Positions 1-6,239 of a stretch of 9,577 nucleotides of DNA are shown one piece after another. The stretch lies in assembly GCA_026991065.1 (NCBI GenBank), contig JALXCG010000892.1, positions 1-9,577 of the forward strand. The letters are read 5' to 3'. The first letter of the stretch is position 1. Every line of letters begins with the position of its first letter. A program made the translations under genes and the position numbers. Source of the DNA: Gemmatimonadota bacterium. GTDB lineage: Bacteria; GCA-2686955. The notes under the pieces were generated by a model that was given only the letters and a program-made list of their open reading frames with translations, had not been told where the DNA came from and made no database searches.

Positions 1-671
1 CCACCATAGTGAGGGCTGAGATAAAACATCGGCACGATCTGCCAGGAGACGGCGACCAGCAGCCCGCCGACCCAGCCCACCCCGATCAAAGAGAGATGCA
101 GGAGCAGCCGCTCCGCCCGCAGCGGCGGCGCCAGGCCGGCAGCGTAGAGAATGAGCAGAACCACCGCCAGCAGGGTAGCCAGAACAAAGGCGAAAAATGC
201 CAGGCGCATTCCCTGCACGCTGGCATCGGCCGCCGTCGTTCGATGCAAGGCGATCCCCACCGGAATGGTGAAACCGAGCAGCGCCGCTCCCAAGAGCCAC
301 GCCGCGACCCATAACCAACTCAGTTGCCCCAGCAGCAGCCCCCCGGCGAAAGCCACCATTCCCCCCGCCAGCAGCGCATGAACGCCGTGCGCCAGGCGCA
401 CCACCGGAACCGGCGCCCCCGCCAGCACCGGCAGCATCTGGTAGAGCGCGCCCCACATGATCATGGTGAGCACGCCCAGGGTTGCGACATGGGTCAACGC
501 CAAAGTGCTCGGCACCCAAGGTGAAAGCCACACCTCGGCGCCGCGCCAACATAGAATCGCACCGGCCGCGACCAGGGCGAGCGGCGCACTGAGAAAGAAA
601 CTCGCCGGGATGCTCAGCGGCGGCGCCTGATCGAAGCTGAGCCCGGCATCCATTCCTCCGAACGCTCTCAT
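1..671 (-). CDS. NnrS/heme-copper-oxidase-like multi-TM membrane protein, 3' end outside window
   Basis: This is an open frame with no stop before the left edge, so only the first 223 residues are visible. It starts at ATG 671-669, which overlaps the TGA of the TetR gene (ATGA), so it is probably translated by coupling; no clear Shine-Dalgarno precedes it. By eye there are about six hydrophobic segments, near residues 21-41, 55-80, 92-115, 118-142, 155-178 and 190-212. Helix 2 reads LTHVATLGVLTMIMWGALYQ followed by MLPVLAG, with His61. Other histidines lie at 95, 98 and 192, the last in LHLSLIGVGWVGG. Intramembrane histidines in this style recall NnrS and cytochrome-oxidase subunit I relatives, where they bind heme, and I remember similar unnamed proteins beside DUF2249 and NnrS genes. 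The membrane-protein call is firm. The heme or NO role is inference, and it could be an unrelated polytopic protein. Confidence 0.75.
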   Translation of the reverse strand, partial: MRAFGGMDAGLSFDQAPPLSIPASFFLSAPLALVAAGAILCWRGAEVWLSPWVPSTLALTHVATLGVLTMIMWGALYQMLPVLAGAPVPVVRLAHGVHALLAGGMVAFAGGLLLGQLSWLWVAAWLLGAALLGFTIPVGIALHRTTAADASVQGMRLAFFAFVLATLLAVVLLILYAAGLAPPLRAERLLLHLSLIGVGWVGGLLVAVSWQIVPMFYLSPHYG

Positions 672-1756
672 GCCGGCCGCCAAACCAGAAGCACAACACC
701 CAACTCGCTGCGGTCAAGGAGCCGATGGCTCAAGCCGCGCTCCGCCAGGTGCGGAGGCAAGAGGCGTGGGCGGCGAGGCAACAGCGCACCGTAACGCTGC
801 CCCGGCGCAAGACCCGAAACCGCCTGGAGCACCCGCTCCAGGGGTTCCGGCGCCTCCAAGTCGCGCAGGTCGTCGACCGGCGGTCCCAGGATTGTCACCA
901 CCGAATCCCACAGATCGCTCCGCGCCTCTTCGGCTGCCACGCCGTGGCCGCTGGTCTCCATGAGCGCCACCAGAGGCCGCGGAAAGAAAGAGGAGCGAAT
1001 GATCAAGATGCTGCCGGCGGGAGCCTCTTCCAGTGCGGCACGCAAAAGATGAAAAGGATCGTTGCCCTGGGCGATCATCGGCCGCACATCAATCAAGCGC
1101 AACGTCGGTTCCGCATCCCGCGCTCGCTCACACTGGCCATCAACGGCGCCCGGCACCGCGGTCACCGGCGCTCCATCACGCGGCAAGGCCCCCACTTGCC
1201 ACTGCGAGAGCACTCCATCGGCTTGCTCCGACAACGGCACTCTGCGCCCCTCCATCTGCCAGTGCAGGACTGTCGCCTGGAGTGCCCCGATCAGTGCCAG
1301 GGCCGCCTGCCCGGGATCGATTTCGGCGGCGAAAGAGCCCTCCGCCTGCCCCTGGTAAACCAACTGCCCAAGCAGCGCCCGCTGCATCGCCAGCAGGTGT
1401 CGCAACGCCGCCGAAACCGGATCGGCGGCGGCGCCGGCGTTGGCAAAAAGCAGCCGCGGCAACCCCGGATTGCGTTCCACATGCGCCATGTAGGCCGCCA
1501 CCATGGCGCGGATTCTGGGTAGCGCCGCGGCATGCGTGCGGAACACCTCCTCGGCACTGCTCGCCAGCTCGTCCCGTGCCTCGTCGATCACCGCCAGCAG
1601 AAGCGCCTCGCGGTTGCGAAAATGGCGAAACAGCGCCGGTTGACTCACCCCCACGGCGCGCGCAATGCAACGCGTGCTCATCTGTTCCAAAGGTGTGTCC
1701 GCCAAAAGTCCCATCACAGTCTCGACGATCTCTACCTTGCGCTCAGAGGAAGCCAT
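668..1756 (-). CDS. TetR-family regulator fused to two DUF2249 (TusA-like) domains
   Basis: A 362-residue protein, far longer than the usual 190-220 of TetR regulators. Residues about 8-55 form the TetR helix-turn-helix (STRCIARAVGVSQPALFRHF, then RNREALLLAV). Residues about 60-190 look like the helical ligand/dimer domain. After a linker (about 191-217) come two DUF2249-like domains. The first is at about 219-291 (LRLIDVRPMIAQGNDPFHLL, then PAGSILIIRSSFFPRPLVAL). The second is at about 296-360 (DLRDLEAPEPLERVL, then LAPGQRYGALLPRRPRLLPP). Neither contains a cysteine, which fits DUF2249 rather than thiol-using TusA; the only cysteines are 30 and 209. DUF2249 proteins often sit in denitrification, NnrS and hemerythrin neighbourhoods. 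The start is ATG 1756-1754 with a weak AGG seven bases upstream. It is likely an autoregulated repressor whose extra domains sense a ligand or partner; that role is inference. Confidence 0.88.
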   Translation of the reverse strand: MASSERKVEIVETVMGLLADTPLEQMSTRCIARAVGVSQPALFRHFRNREALLLAVIDEARDELASSAEEVFRTHAAALPRIRAMVAAYMAHVERNPGLPRLLFANAGAAADPVSAALRHLLAMQRALLGQLVYQGQAEGSFAAEIDPGQAALALIGALQATVLHWQMEGRRVPLSEQADGVLSQWQVGALPRDGAPVTAVPGAVDGQCERARDAEPTLRLIDVRPMIAQGNDPFHLLRAALEEAPAGSILIIRSSFFPRPLVALMETSGHGVAAEEARSDLWDSVVTILGPPVDDLRDLEAPEPLERVLQAVSGLAPGQRYGALLPRRPRLLPPHLAERGLSHRLLDRSELGVVLLVWRPA

Positions 1757-1765
1757 TGATCTGCC

Positions 1766-1777
1766 TGGTTAGAACCA
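1766..1777. promoter_or_regulatory. Inverted repeat TGGTT-AG-AACCA, possible operator
   Basis: Perfect 5-bp arms around a 2-bp centre lie between the predicted tetR transcription start and its ATG, about 30 bp downstream of the -10 box. The position suits autorepression by a TetR-type protein. The arms are short for a TetR operator and no second copy was seen near the other promoter, so the call is tentative. Confidence 0.25.
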
Positions 1778-1807
1778 CAATCCACATCTCAGACGCCGCG
1801 CGATCGG

Positions 1808-1837
1808 ATGATAACATCGCGGATCGCGGCAAAACAA
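1808..1837 (-). promoter_or_regulatory. Sigma70-like promoter of the tetR-DUF2249 operon
   Basis: On the minus strand a TTGTTT box (1837-1832) is followed after 18 bp by TATCAT (1813-1808), a 5/6 match to the -10 consensus. The predicted start is near 1801, giving a leader of about 45 nt before the ATG at 1756. A small dyad GATG-ATAA-CATC (1807-1818) covers the -10 box and could be an operator. Confidence 0.45.
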
Positions 1838-1914
1838 TCACGGGTTCACCATGCCGCCACGGTGCCTTCGCGCACCCGCTCGTTCGCTCTTTCAACCCAC
1901 CCGCGGTTCGCCGC

Positions 1915-1923
1915 TGCTATACT
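1915..1923 (+). promoter_or_regulatory. Extended -10 promoter of the AtuA-family gene
   Basis: TGCTATACT matches the extended -10 pattern TGnTATAAT at all but one position. No good -35 box is seen at 17 bp, which extended -10 promoters can tolerate. Transcription would begin near 1930, leaving a leader of just under 40 nt before the ATG at 1968. A 4-bp dyad GCGG-TTCG-CCGC (1903-1914) abuts it. Confidence 0.5.
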
Positions 1924-1956
1924 CAGCACTTAGCTTCGTGCCCGCGCAACACCAAT

Positions 1957-1960
1957 GGAG
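1957..1960 (+). promoter_or_regulatory. Ribosome binding site deciding the AtuA-family start
   Basis: GGAG lies seven bases before ATG 1968. The frame stays open upstream to 1851, but those 39 extra residues (Arg/Pro-rich, unlike the family) would begin upstream of the predicted transcription start, so 1968 is preferred. Confidence 0.65.
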
Positions 1961-1967
1961 AATATTA

Positions 1968-3737
1968 ATGTCCAGCACGCTACGCATCGCCAACTGCAGC
2001 GGCTTTTATGGCGACCGGATCTCGGCGGCGAAAGAGATGGTGGAGGGTGGCCCCATCGACTTCCTCACCGGCGACTACTTGGCCGAACTGACCATGATGA
2101 TCCTCTACCGCGATCGCCAGCGTGATCCGCGGCTCGGCTACGCGCGCACATTTCTCCAGCAGATGGAAGAGGTGCTCGGGCGCTGCGTCGATCGCAAGAT
2201 CAAGGTCGTCGCCAATGCCGGCGGGTTGAATCCCGCCGGGCTGGCCGAGCGCCTCCAGGAGCTGGCCAAGAAACTGGGGGTCGAGCCGCGCATCGCCTGG
2301 ATCGAGGGGGACGACATTACCGCTCGCCTGGGAGAGTTGCAGCAGCGCGGCAACCCCCTGAACGACATGTCGAGCGGCAAGCCCCTGGCCTCATTGGATC
2401 AGGAGATTCTCTGCGCCAACGCCTACCTGGGTGCCTGGCCGGTCGTCGAAGCACTGAGCCGCGGCGCCGACATCGTGATCTGCCCGCGCGTCACCGATAC
2501 CGCCCTGGTGCTCGGCCCGGCGGCGTGGCATCACGGCTGGGGCCGCCAGGATTGGGACCGGCTGGCGGCCGGCGTGGTCGCCGGGCACATTCTCGAATGC
2601 GGCACCCAGTCCACCGGCGGCAACTACGCTTTCTTCCGCGAAGTCAAATCCTACCGCAATGTCGGCTTCCCCATCTGCGAGATGGAGGAGGACGGCACCT
2701 TCACCATCACCAAACACGAGAACACCGGCGGCCTGGTTTCGGTGGGCACGGTAAAATCGCAACTCCTCTACGAAACGACCGACGCTCACTACCTCACCCC
2801 CGACGTGGTCGCCCGCTTCGACACCATTCAACTGGAAGAGGCCGGCGAAAACCGCGTGCGGGTCACCGGCGTCAAGGGGGAGATCGCGCCCAGCACTCTC
2901 AAAGTCGCCATGCTCTATGTCAGCGGCTACCGCAACGCCGGCACCATCCTTCTCACCGGCCTCGACATCCCCGAAAAGGCGCGCATCGTCGAAGAGGCGT
3001 TCTGGGATCTGATGGGCGGGCACGACACCTTCGAAGAAGCGCGCATCGACCTGATCAACCAGACCCCGCAGGATCCCAGCTCCAACAACTACGCCTTCGC
3101 TCAACTGCGTTTCGCCCTGCGCGACTCCGACCGGCAGAAGGTCGGCCGGCGCTTTTTCGACAAGATGGTGGAACTCGCCCTCTCCAATATCCCGGGCTTC
3201 ACCATGCCCACCAACGTCGGCAAATCCGCCTCCCCCTGCGCCTCCTTCTGGGCGGCGCTGGTACCGGCCAGCGAGATCGAGCAGGTGGTGGTCATCGACG
3301 GCGAGCGGATCCCGGTTCCCCACACCGAAATTCCGGACGAAAACGTAACCGTGACCCCACCCTCGATCGAGGTTCCGCCGCCGCCCGGCGGCCGCACCCG
3401 GCGCATGGCGATCGGCGAGGTTTTGGGCGCCCGCTCCGGCGACAAAGGCGGTGCCGCCACGTTGGGCGTCTGGGGGCGCACACCGGAGGCCTACTCCTGG
3501 GCGGTCGAACACCTCACCATTGAGCGCATTCGCGAGTTGATTCCGGAAGCCCGCGGCCTGCGGGTCGAGCGTTTTCTCATGCCCAACATGCTGGCGATCG
3601 GTTTTCTCATCGACGGCATTCTCGGCGAAGGCGCCAGCGCCTCCACCCTGATCGACCCGCAGGCAAAATCCCTGGGCGAGTATTTCCGCGCCCGGCACAC
3701 CGATGTACCGGTGGCACTGCTGCCGCCTTCAGCCTGA
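1968..3737 (+). CDS. AtuA-family (acyclic terpene utilization) protein
   Basis: A 589-residue soluble protein with no signal peptide. Residues about 5-445 match the AtuA/DUF1446 family: IANCSGFYGDR near the N-terminus, GDYLAELTM (35-43), VVANAGGLNPAGLAE (80-94), GDD (114-116), CPRVTDTALVLGP (172-184) and ECGTQSTGGNY (210-220). Residues about 480-583 form the small C-terminal AtuA-like ferredoxin-fold domain, with GEVLGARSGDKGGAA (483-497) and RFLMPNMLAIGFLIDG (535-550). Length and both domains are as expected for the long version of the family. AtuA of Pseudomonas is needed for citronellol/geraniol catabolism, but its exact biochemical step is not established. The family is also widespread in bacteria without that pathway, and no acyl-CoA carboxylase or dehydrogenase partner is visible here. 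It is transcribed alone, divergently from the TetR fusion, and ends at a hairpin terminator. Family assignment is firm; the substrate is unknown. Confidence 0.92.
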   Translation: MSSTLRIANCSGFYGDRISAAKEMVEGGPIDFLTGDYLAELTMMILYRDRQRDPRLGYARTFLQQMEEVLGRCVDRKIKVVANAGGLNPAGLAERLQELAKKLGVEPRIAWIEGDDITARLGELQQRGNPLNDMSSGKPLASLDQEILCANAYLGAWPVVEALSRGADIVICPRVTDTALVLGPAAWHHGWGRQDWDRLAAGVVAGHILECGTQSTGGNYAFFREVKSYRNVGFPICEMEEDGTFTITKHENTGGLVSVGTVKSQLLYETTDAHYLTPDVVARFDTIQLEEAGENRVRVTGVKGEIAPSTLKVAMLYVSGYRNAGTILLTGLDIPEKARIVEEAFWDLMGGHDTFEEARIDLINQTPQDPSSNNYAFAQLRFALRDSDRQKVGRRFFDKMVELALSNIPGFTMPTNVGKSASPCASFWAALVPASEIEQVVVIDGERIPVPHTEIPDENVTVTPPSIEVPPPPGGRTRRMAIGEVLGARSGDKGGAATLGVWGRTPEAYSWAVEHLTIERIRELIPEARGLRVERFLMPNMLAIGFLIDGILGEGASASTLIDPQAKSLGEYFRARHTDVPVALLPPSA

Positions 3738-3782
3738 TCATTCCGGATCATTCGGCGCCCCCCACCGGCTCCAATGCGCACC

Positions 3783-3815
3783 AAGGCCGCGACCCGTCCC
3801 GGGCCGCGGCCTTTT
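3783..3815 (+). terminator. Rho-independent terminator after the AtuA-family gene
   Basis: Perfect 9-bp arms AAGGCCGCG (3783-3791) and CGCGGCCTT (3805-3813) enclose a 13-nt loop that can itself pair (CCCG with CGGG). The plus strand continues as TTTT (3812-3815). The same hairpin lies just past the stop of the convergent protease gene and may also serve it, although the minus strand has only two T after the stem. Confidence 0.8.
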
Positions 3816-3836
3816 CGATGCCACCCATGCAACACC

Positions 3837-6017
3837 TTAGATGCCTGAGAAGTAGTCCATCTTGCCGCTGCCGGAGGCTCCCAGGTCTCCGGAGTCCAGC
3901 ATCTCGCCGGAAGCATCCAGGAAGCCCAGCAGATTGCCGGAGGCATCCAGCATCCCCAAAATACCGCCGGAAGCATCCAGAATCGCAATCATGCCACCGG
4001 AAGCGTCCAGAACTCCCAGGAGGCTGCCGGAAGCATCCAACATCCCCAGAATGCCGCCGCTCGCCATCAGCTCTTCAGCCAATCCATCGCTGGAAGCATC
4101 GAGCATGGTGATGATCCCGCCGGAGGCGTCCAGCATGCCGATGATCCCGCCGGAAGCGTCCAGCATGCCGATGATCCCGCCGGTCGACTCGATCTCGCCA
4201 AGCTCCTGCGCATTGGTTTGCAGGAAGGACCCAAGTCCCCCGGACGCCTCCAGCACTCCCAGAATCCCGCCGTCGGCTCCGCACATTCCACCCAGATCAA
4301 AGTCGATCACCTGCCAGGTATCCACCAGATCGGTGGCGCTGTCGTAGAGACAGAAGAACCCCTCTTCGGTCTCGATAAAGAGCGCGACACCCAGTTCCTG
4401 GTCGTTGACCACAGCACCGATCTGGTTCGAGGGATAGAGGTTTTCCGGTGGTGCCGCCGGATCCACATAGCCCTCCAGGTCGACTCGTTCCCGGGTAACG
4501 ATATTGGGCCATTCGGTCAGCGCCCGATAGGGATCGATCAGGCCGTATCCGGTCTCCTCATCCCACCCGGCCGGTCCCAGGTCCGACGCGGTCTGGGTAA
4601 TGATGTTCTGCACATCGAGCGGGGTGAGTGAAACCTGCACGCCACTGGCATTGGAGAGCAGCATCGCGGCGAGCGCCGCCACGTGCGGGCTGGCCTGCGA
4701 AGTCCCGGCGCAGAACCAGTAGCCCAGATTCTTGGGCTTCAGATAGCCGATCGAAGTGCTCAGGATGGCGTCCGGGTAGCCATCTCCATCCAGATCCTCT
4801 TTCGACCCGCCGGGTGCCACGACATCCAGCGCCTTGCCGTAGTTGGAATAGCTGGTCCGCAGCGCATCGCGATTCACCGCGCCGACCGCGATTACTTCGT
4901 TGTAGGCCGCGGGATAACTCACTTCCGGCCAGTTCTTGTTGCCGGCCGCGGAGACCAACACGATCCCCGCCGCCTCGGCATCCTTGATCGCCGCTTCCAT
5001 ATAGGCACCGGGATCGAAGCCCGGCGGGAACGACACGCTCAGATTGATCACCCGGTAGGGGTGCGGCATCTCGATCACCGCGCGAATCCCATCCACCAAG
5101 GCCTCGATCGTGCCCTTGCCATGCTCATCGAGCACCCGCACCGGGGCGACCGTAAAGAAGGGAGCCATACCGGCGATGCCGACGCCGTTGTCGATCTCCG
5201 CGGCAATGATCCCGGTGACATGCGTTCCATGCTGATTCATGTCGTAGGCGGCGGATCCCGGCGCAATGCAGTCGGTCGCATGCAGGAATGCCGGCGCCAG
5301 ATCGGGATGCTGGGCATATTCGGTGCCGGTGGCGGCATCCACGCCGGAACTCCAGGCCACACCGGAGTCAAGAACCGCGATCAGCACATCCTCGCGCGCC
5401 GCGGTACCATGCTCCACGCCCCAGGCGGCGGGCATGTTCAGCATCTCCAGGTTCCACTGGTATCCGGCATAGTAAGCATCGCTCGGCGGCCCTTCGCCCG
5501 CATAATCGGTATTGCTTGAGCAGACCGCATTGGGAACCGCCGCGCGCACCCTCGGGTCGGCGCGAAAACGCGCCAACAACTCGGCCAGACCACTGTGATC
5601 CGCCAGCGGGCCGCGCACTCCGGCACGCCGCAGATGCCGGCGCACCACTTCCGGCTTCGGCGTGCGCACTTTGAACCAGCCGCCCGGCATCTGGTCACGC
5701 TCGATCCGCAGACCATAGTCAGCCAGGAATGCCGCCCGCTCACGCCGCCCCACGCCCCGCCGCAACTGCACCAGCAACTCGCGATCCACCACCTCGACCA
5801 ACGCTCCGCTCCGCCCCAGCGGACTCTCGACCGTCGCCCGTCCGGCCACCTGCGGTGTGGCCGTGGTGACCGGCGCTACCGCCGCCCGCGCGCCGGCCGG
5901 AACCAGCGCAAGACCACCGGCGAACGCCAACCCAGCGACCCACAATGTCCGCCGCGCCCAGCGCCGAGAGGTCCAGTTGTCATCGTGTTGCCGAACTAAA
6001 TGCTCGGGAAAGTTCAT
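3837..6017 (-). CDS. Exported subtilisin-like serine protease (S8) with C-terminal decapeptide repeats
   Basis: A 726-residue precursor. The start is set at ATG 6017 because AGGAG lies six bases upstream and a signal peptide follows; an in-frame ATG at 6086 would add 23 unneeded residues. The N-terminus has basic residues (SRRWARR, 17-23), a hydrophobic core (about 24-41) and a likely cut after ARA45. Residues about 75-170 resemble an I9/fervidolysin-type propeptide (RELLVQLRRGVG, ending DPRVRAAVPNAV). The catalytic domain spans about 186-500: Asp217 in AVLDSG, His263 in NQHGTHVTG, oxyanion Asn360 in SAAGN and Ser440 in GTSQASPHVA. A DLDGDGYPD loop (408-416) looks like a calcium site within the domain. 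About 505-580 is unassigned. From 583 to 703 come about ten GG(I/L)(I/L)GxLDAS-like repeats, then a GSGKMDYFSGI tail. It acts outside the cytoplasm on unknown substrates and should mature by propeptide removal. Confidence 0.93.
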   Translation of the reverse strand: MNFPEHLVRQHDDNWTSRRWARRTLWVAGLAFAGGLALVPAGARAAVAPVTTATPQVAGRATVESPLGRSGALVEVVDRELLVQLRRGVGRRERAAFLADYGLRIERDQMPGGWFKVRTPKPEVVRRHLRRAGVRGPLADHSGLAELLARFRADPRVRAAVPNAVCSSNTDYAGEGPPSDAYYAGYQWNLEMLNMPAAWGVEHGTAAREDVLIAVLDSGVAWSSGVDAATGTEYAQHPDLAPAFLHATDCIAPGSAAYDMNQHGTHVTGIIAAEIDNGVGIAGMAPFFTVAPVRVLDEHGKGTIEALVDGIRAVIEMPHPYRVINLSVSFPPGFDPGAYMEAAIKDAEAAGIVLVSAAGNKNWPEVSYPAAYNEVIAVGAVNRDALRTSYSNYGKALDVVAPGGSKEDLDGDGYPDAILSTSIGYLKPKNLGYWFCAGTSQASPHVAALAAMLLSNASGVQVSLTPLDVQNIITQTASDLGPAGWDEETGYGLIDPYRALTEWPNIVTRERVDLEGYVDPAAPPENLYPSNQIGAVVNDQELGVALFIETEEGFFCLYDSATDLVDTWQVIDFDLGGMCGADGGILGVLEASGGLGSFLQTNAQELGEIESTGGIIGMLDASGGIIGMLDASGGIITMLDASSDGLAEELMASGGILGMLDASGSLLGVLDASGGMIAILDASGGILGMLDASGNLLGFLDASGEMLDSGDLGASGSGKMDYFSGI
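3909..4271 (-). repeat. Tandem 30-bp repeats encoding a decapeptide array
   Basis: The 3' part of the protease gene encodes about ten decapeptides of the form GGIIGMLDAS, with variants GGIITMLDAS, GSLLGVLDAS, GGMIAILDAS and GNLLGFLDAS. Degenerate units (GGLGSFLQTN, AQELGEIEST, and an 11-residue SDGLAEELMAS) interrupt them. The period is 30 bp, so gain or loss of a unit keeps the frame. The two units at 4111-4140 and 4141-4170 differ at a single base; the others differ more, as in an older array with recent local duplication. Confidence 0.9.
4770..4796 (-). other. Calcium-loop motif DLDGDGYPD within the protease
   Basis: The DxDxDGxxD pattern (Asp408, 410, 412 and 416 of the 726-residue precursor) matches the loop of EF-hand and dockerin-type calcium sites. 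It sits between the oxyanion Asn and the catalytic Ser, before AILSTS. Similar Gly/Asp insertions occur at this place in other bacterial S8 proteases. Calcium binding is inferred. Confidence 0.55.
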
Positions 6018-6023
6018 GCTCGT

Positions 6024-6028
6024 CTCCT
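6024..6028 (-). promoter_or_regulatory. Ribosome binding site of the protease gene
   Basis: AGGAG on the minus strand lies six bases before ATG 6017. It decides the start at 6017 over the upstream in-frame ATG at 6086. Confidence 0.75.
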
Positions 6029-6061
6029 GGCAAAAGGACACCGGAATCGTGATCGAGAACC

Positions 6062-6083
6062 GACCCGGTCGACTCTCCGGGTC
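6062..6083 (-). other. Hairpin in the protease leader
   Basis: GACCCGG (6062-6068) and CCGGGTC (6077-6083) are perfect 7-bp arms around an 8-nt loop. No T-run follows on the minus strand, so it is not a typical terminator. If the -24/-12 promoter at 6096-6111 is real, this stem would sit at the very 5' end of the mRNA and could stabilise it. Confidence 0.4.
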
Positions 6084-6095
6084 CACCCGCTCTGG

Positions 6096-6111
6096 TGCAG
6101 GAGTCGTGCCG
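6096..6111 (-). promoter_or_regulatory. Candidate sigma54 (-24/-12) promoter of the protease gene
   Basis: The minus strand reads CGGCACGACTCCTGCA. Against TGGCACGrNNNTTGCW it keeps the invariant GG and GC at exact spacing, keeps all of GGCACG, and misses only two T residues. The predicted start is near 6086, giving a leader of about 70 nt. I found no better sigma70 promoter in this gap. A single match in GC-rich DNA can be chance. Confidence 0.35.
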
Positions 6112-6120
6112 AACCGGGAA

Positions 6121-6133
6121 TTGCAAGATGCAA
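6121..6133. promoter_or_regulatory. Dyad TTGCA-AGA-TGCAA upstream of the protease
   Basis: Perfect 5-bp arms with a 3-bp centre lie 10 bp upstream of the candidate sigma54 promoter. It could be a regulator site, but the arms are short. Confidence 0.2.
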
Positions 6134-6180
6134 GCCTCGAAATCCTTGGAGCACAACACCTCCGCTATCTCCTACTCGTC

Positions 6181-6197
6181 TCGTGCGATCTGCACGA
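6181..6197. promoter_or_regulatory. 17-bp dyad TCGTGC-N5-GCACGA
   Basis: Perfect 6-bp arms are separated by five bases, about 100 bp upstream of the predicted sigma54 start and about 45 bp past the stop of the upstream GGDEF gene. Its size and distance suit an enhancer-binding protein site. With no T-run it is a poor terminator, though it could mark the 3' end of the upstream transcript. Confidence 0.3.
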
Positions 6198-6239
6198 TGC
6201 AACCTTCCTGGCGATCGTTCAGAATTCGCACAAGCCTGT

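Noticed and set aside
725-1522. Plus-strand open frame opposite the TetR fusion
   Set aside because: Arg/His/Gln-rich with no recognisable domain; the TetR and DUF2249 motifs are on the minus strand.
1851-1967. N-terminal extension of the AtuA-family protein
   Set aside because: The extra 39 residues are unlike the family, would start before the predicted transcription start, and a good GGAG site precedes ATG 1968.
2391-3698. 435-codon minus-strand open frame opposite the AtuA-family gene
   Set aside because: It is the antisense of a strongly conserved family protein, low in complexity and rich in Gly/Ala/Val, with no start signals.
3736-3753. Direct repeat GATCATTC twice at the end of the AtuA-family gene
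   Set aside because: Only two 8-bp copies overlapping the stop codon, with no further copies or mobile-element context; likely chance.
3909-4271. CRISPR-like array from the regularly spaced 30-bp repeats
   Set aside because: The repeats are directly adjacent with no unique spacers and encode an in-frame decapeptide array in the protease.
3862-4347. Long plus-strand open frame opposite the protease repeats (Pro/Ser-rich repeated peptide)
   Set aside because: It is the antisense image of the 30-bp repeats; the 30-bp period keeps the frame open by itself. It has no ribosome site, and the minus-strand protease has clear family motifs.
6018-6086. Longer protease start at ATG 6086
   Set aside because: It would put 23 extra residues before the signal peptide; the ATG at 6017 has AGGAG at ideal spacing.
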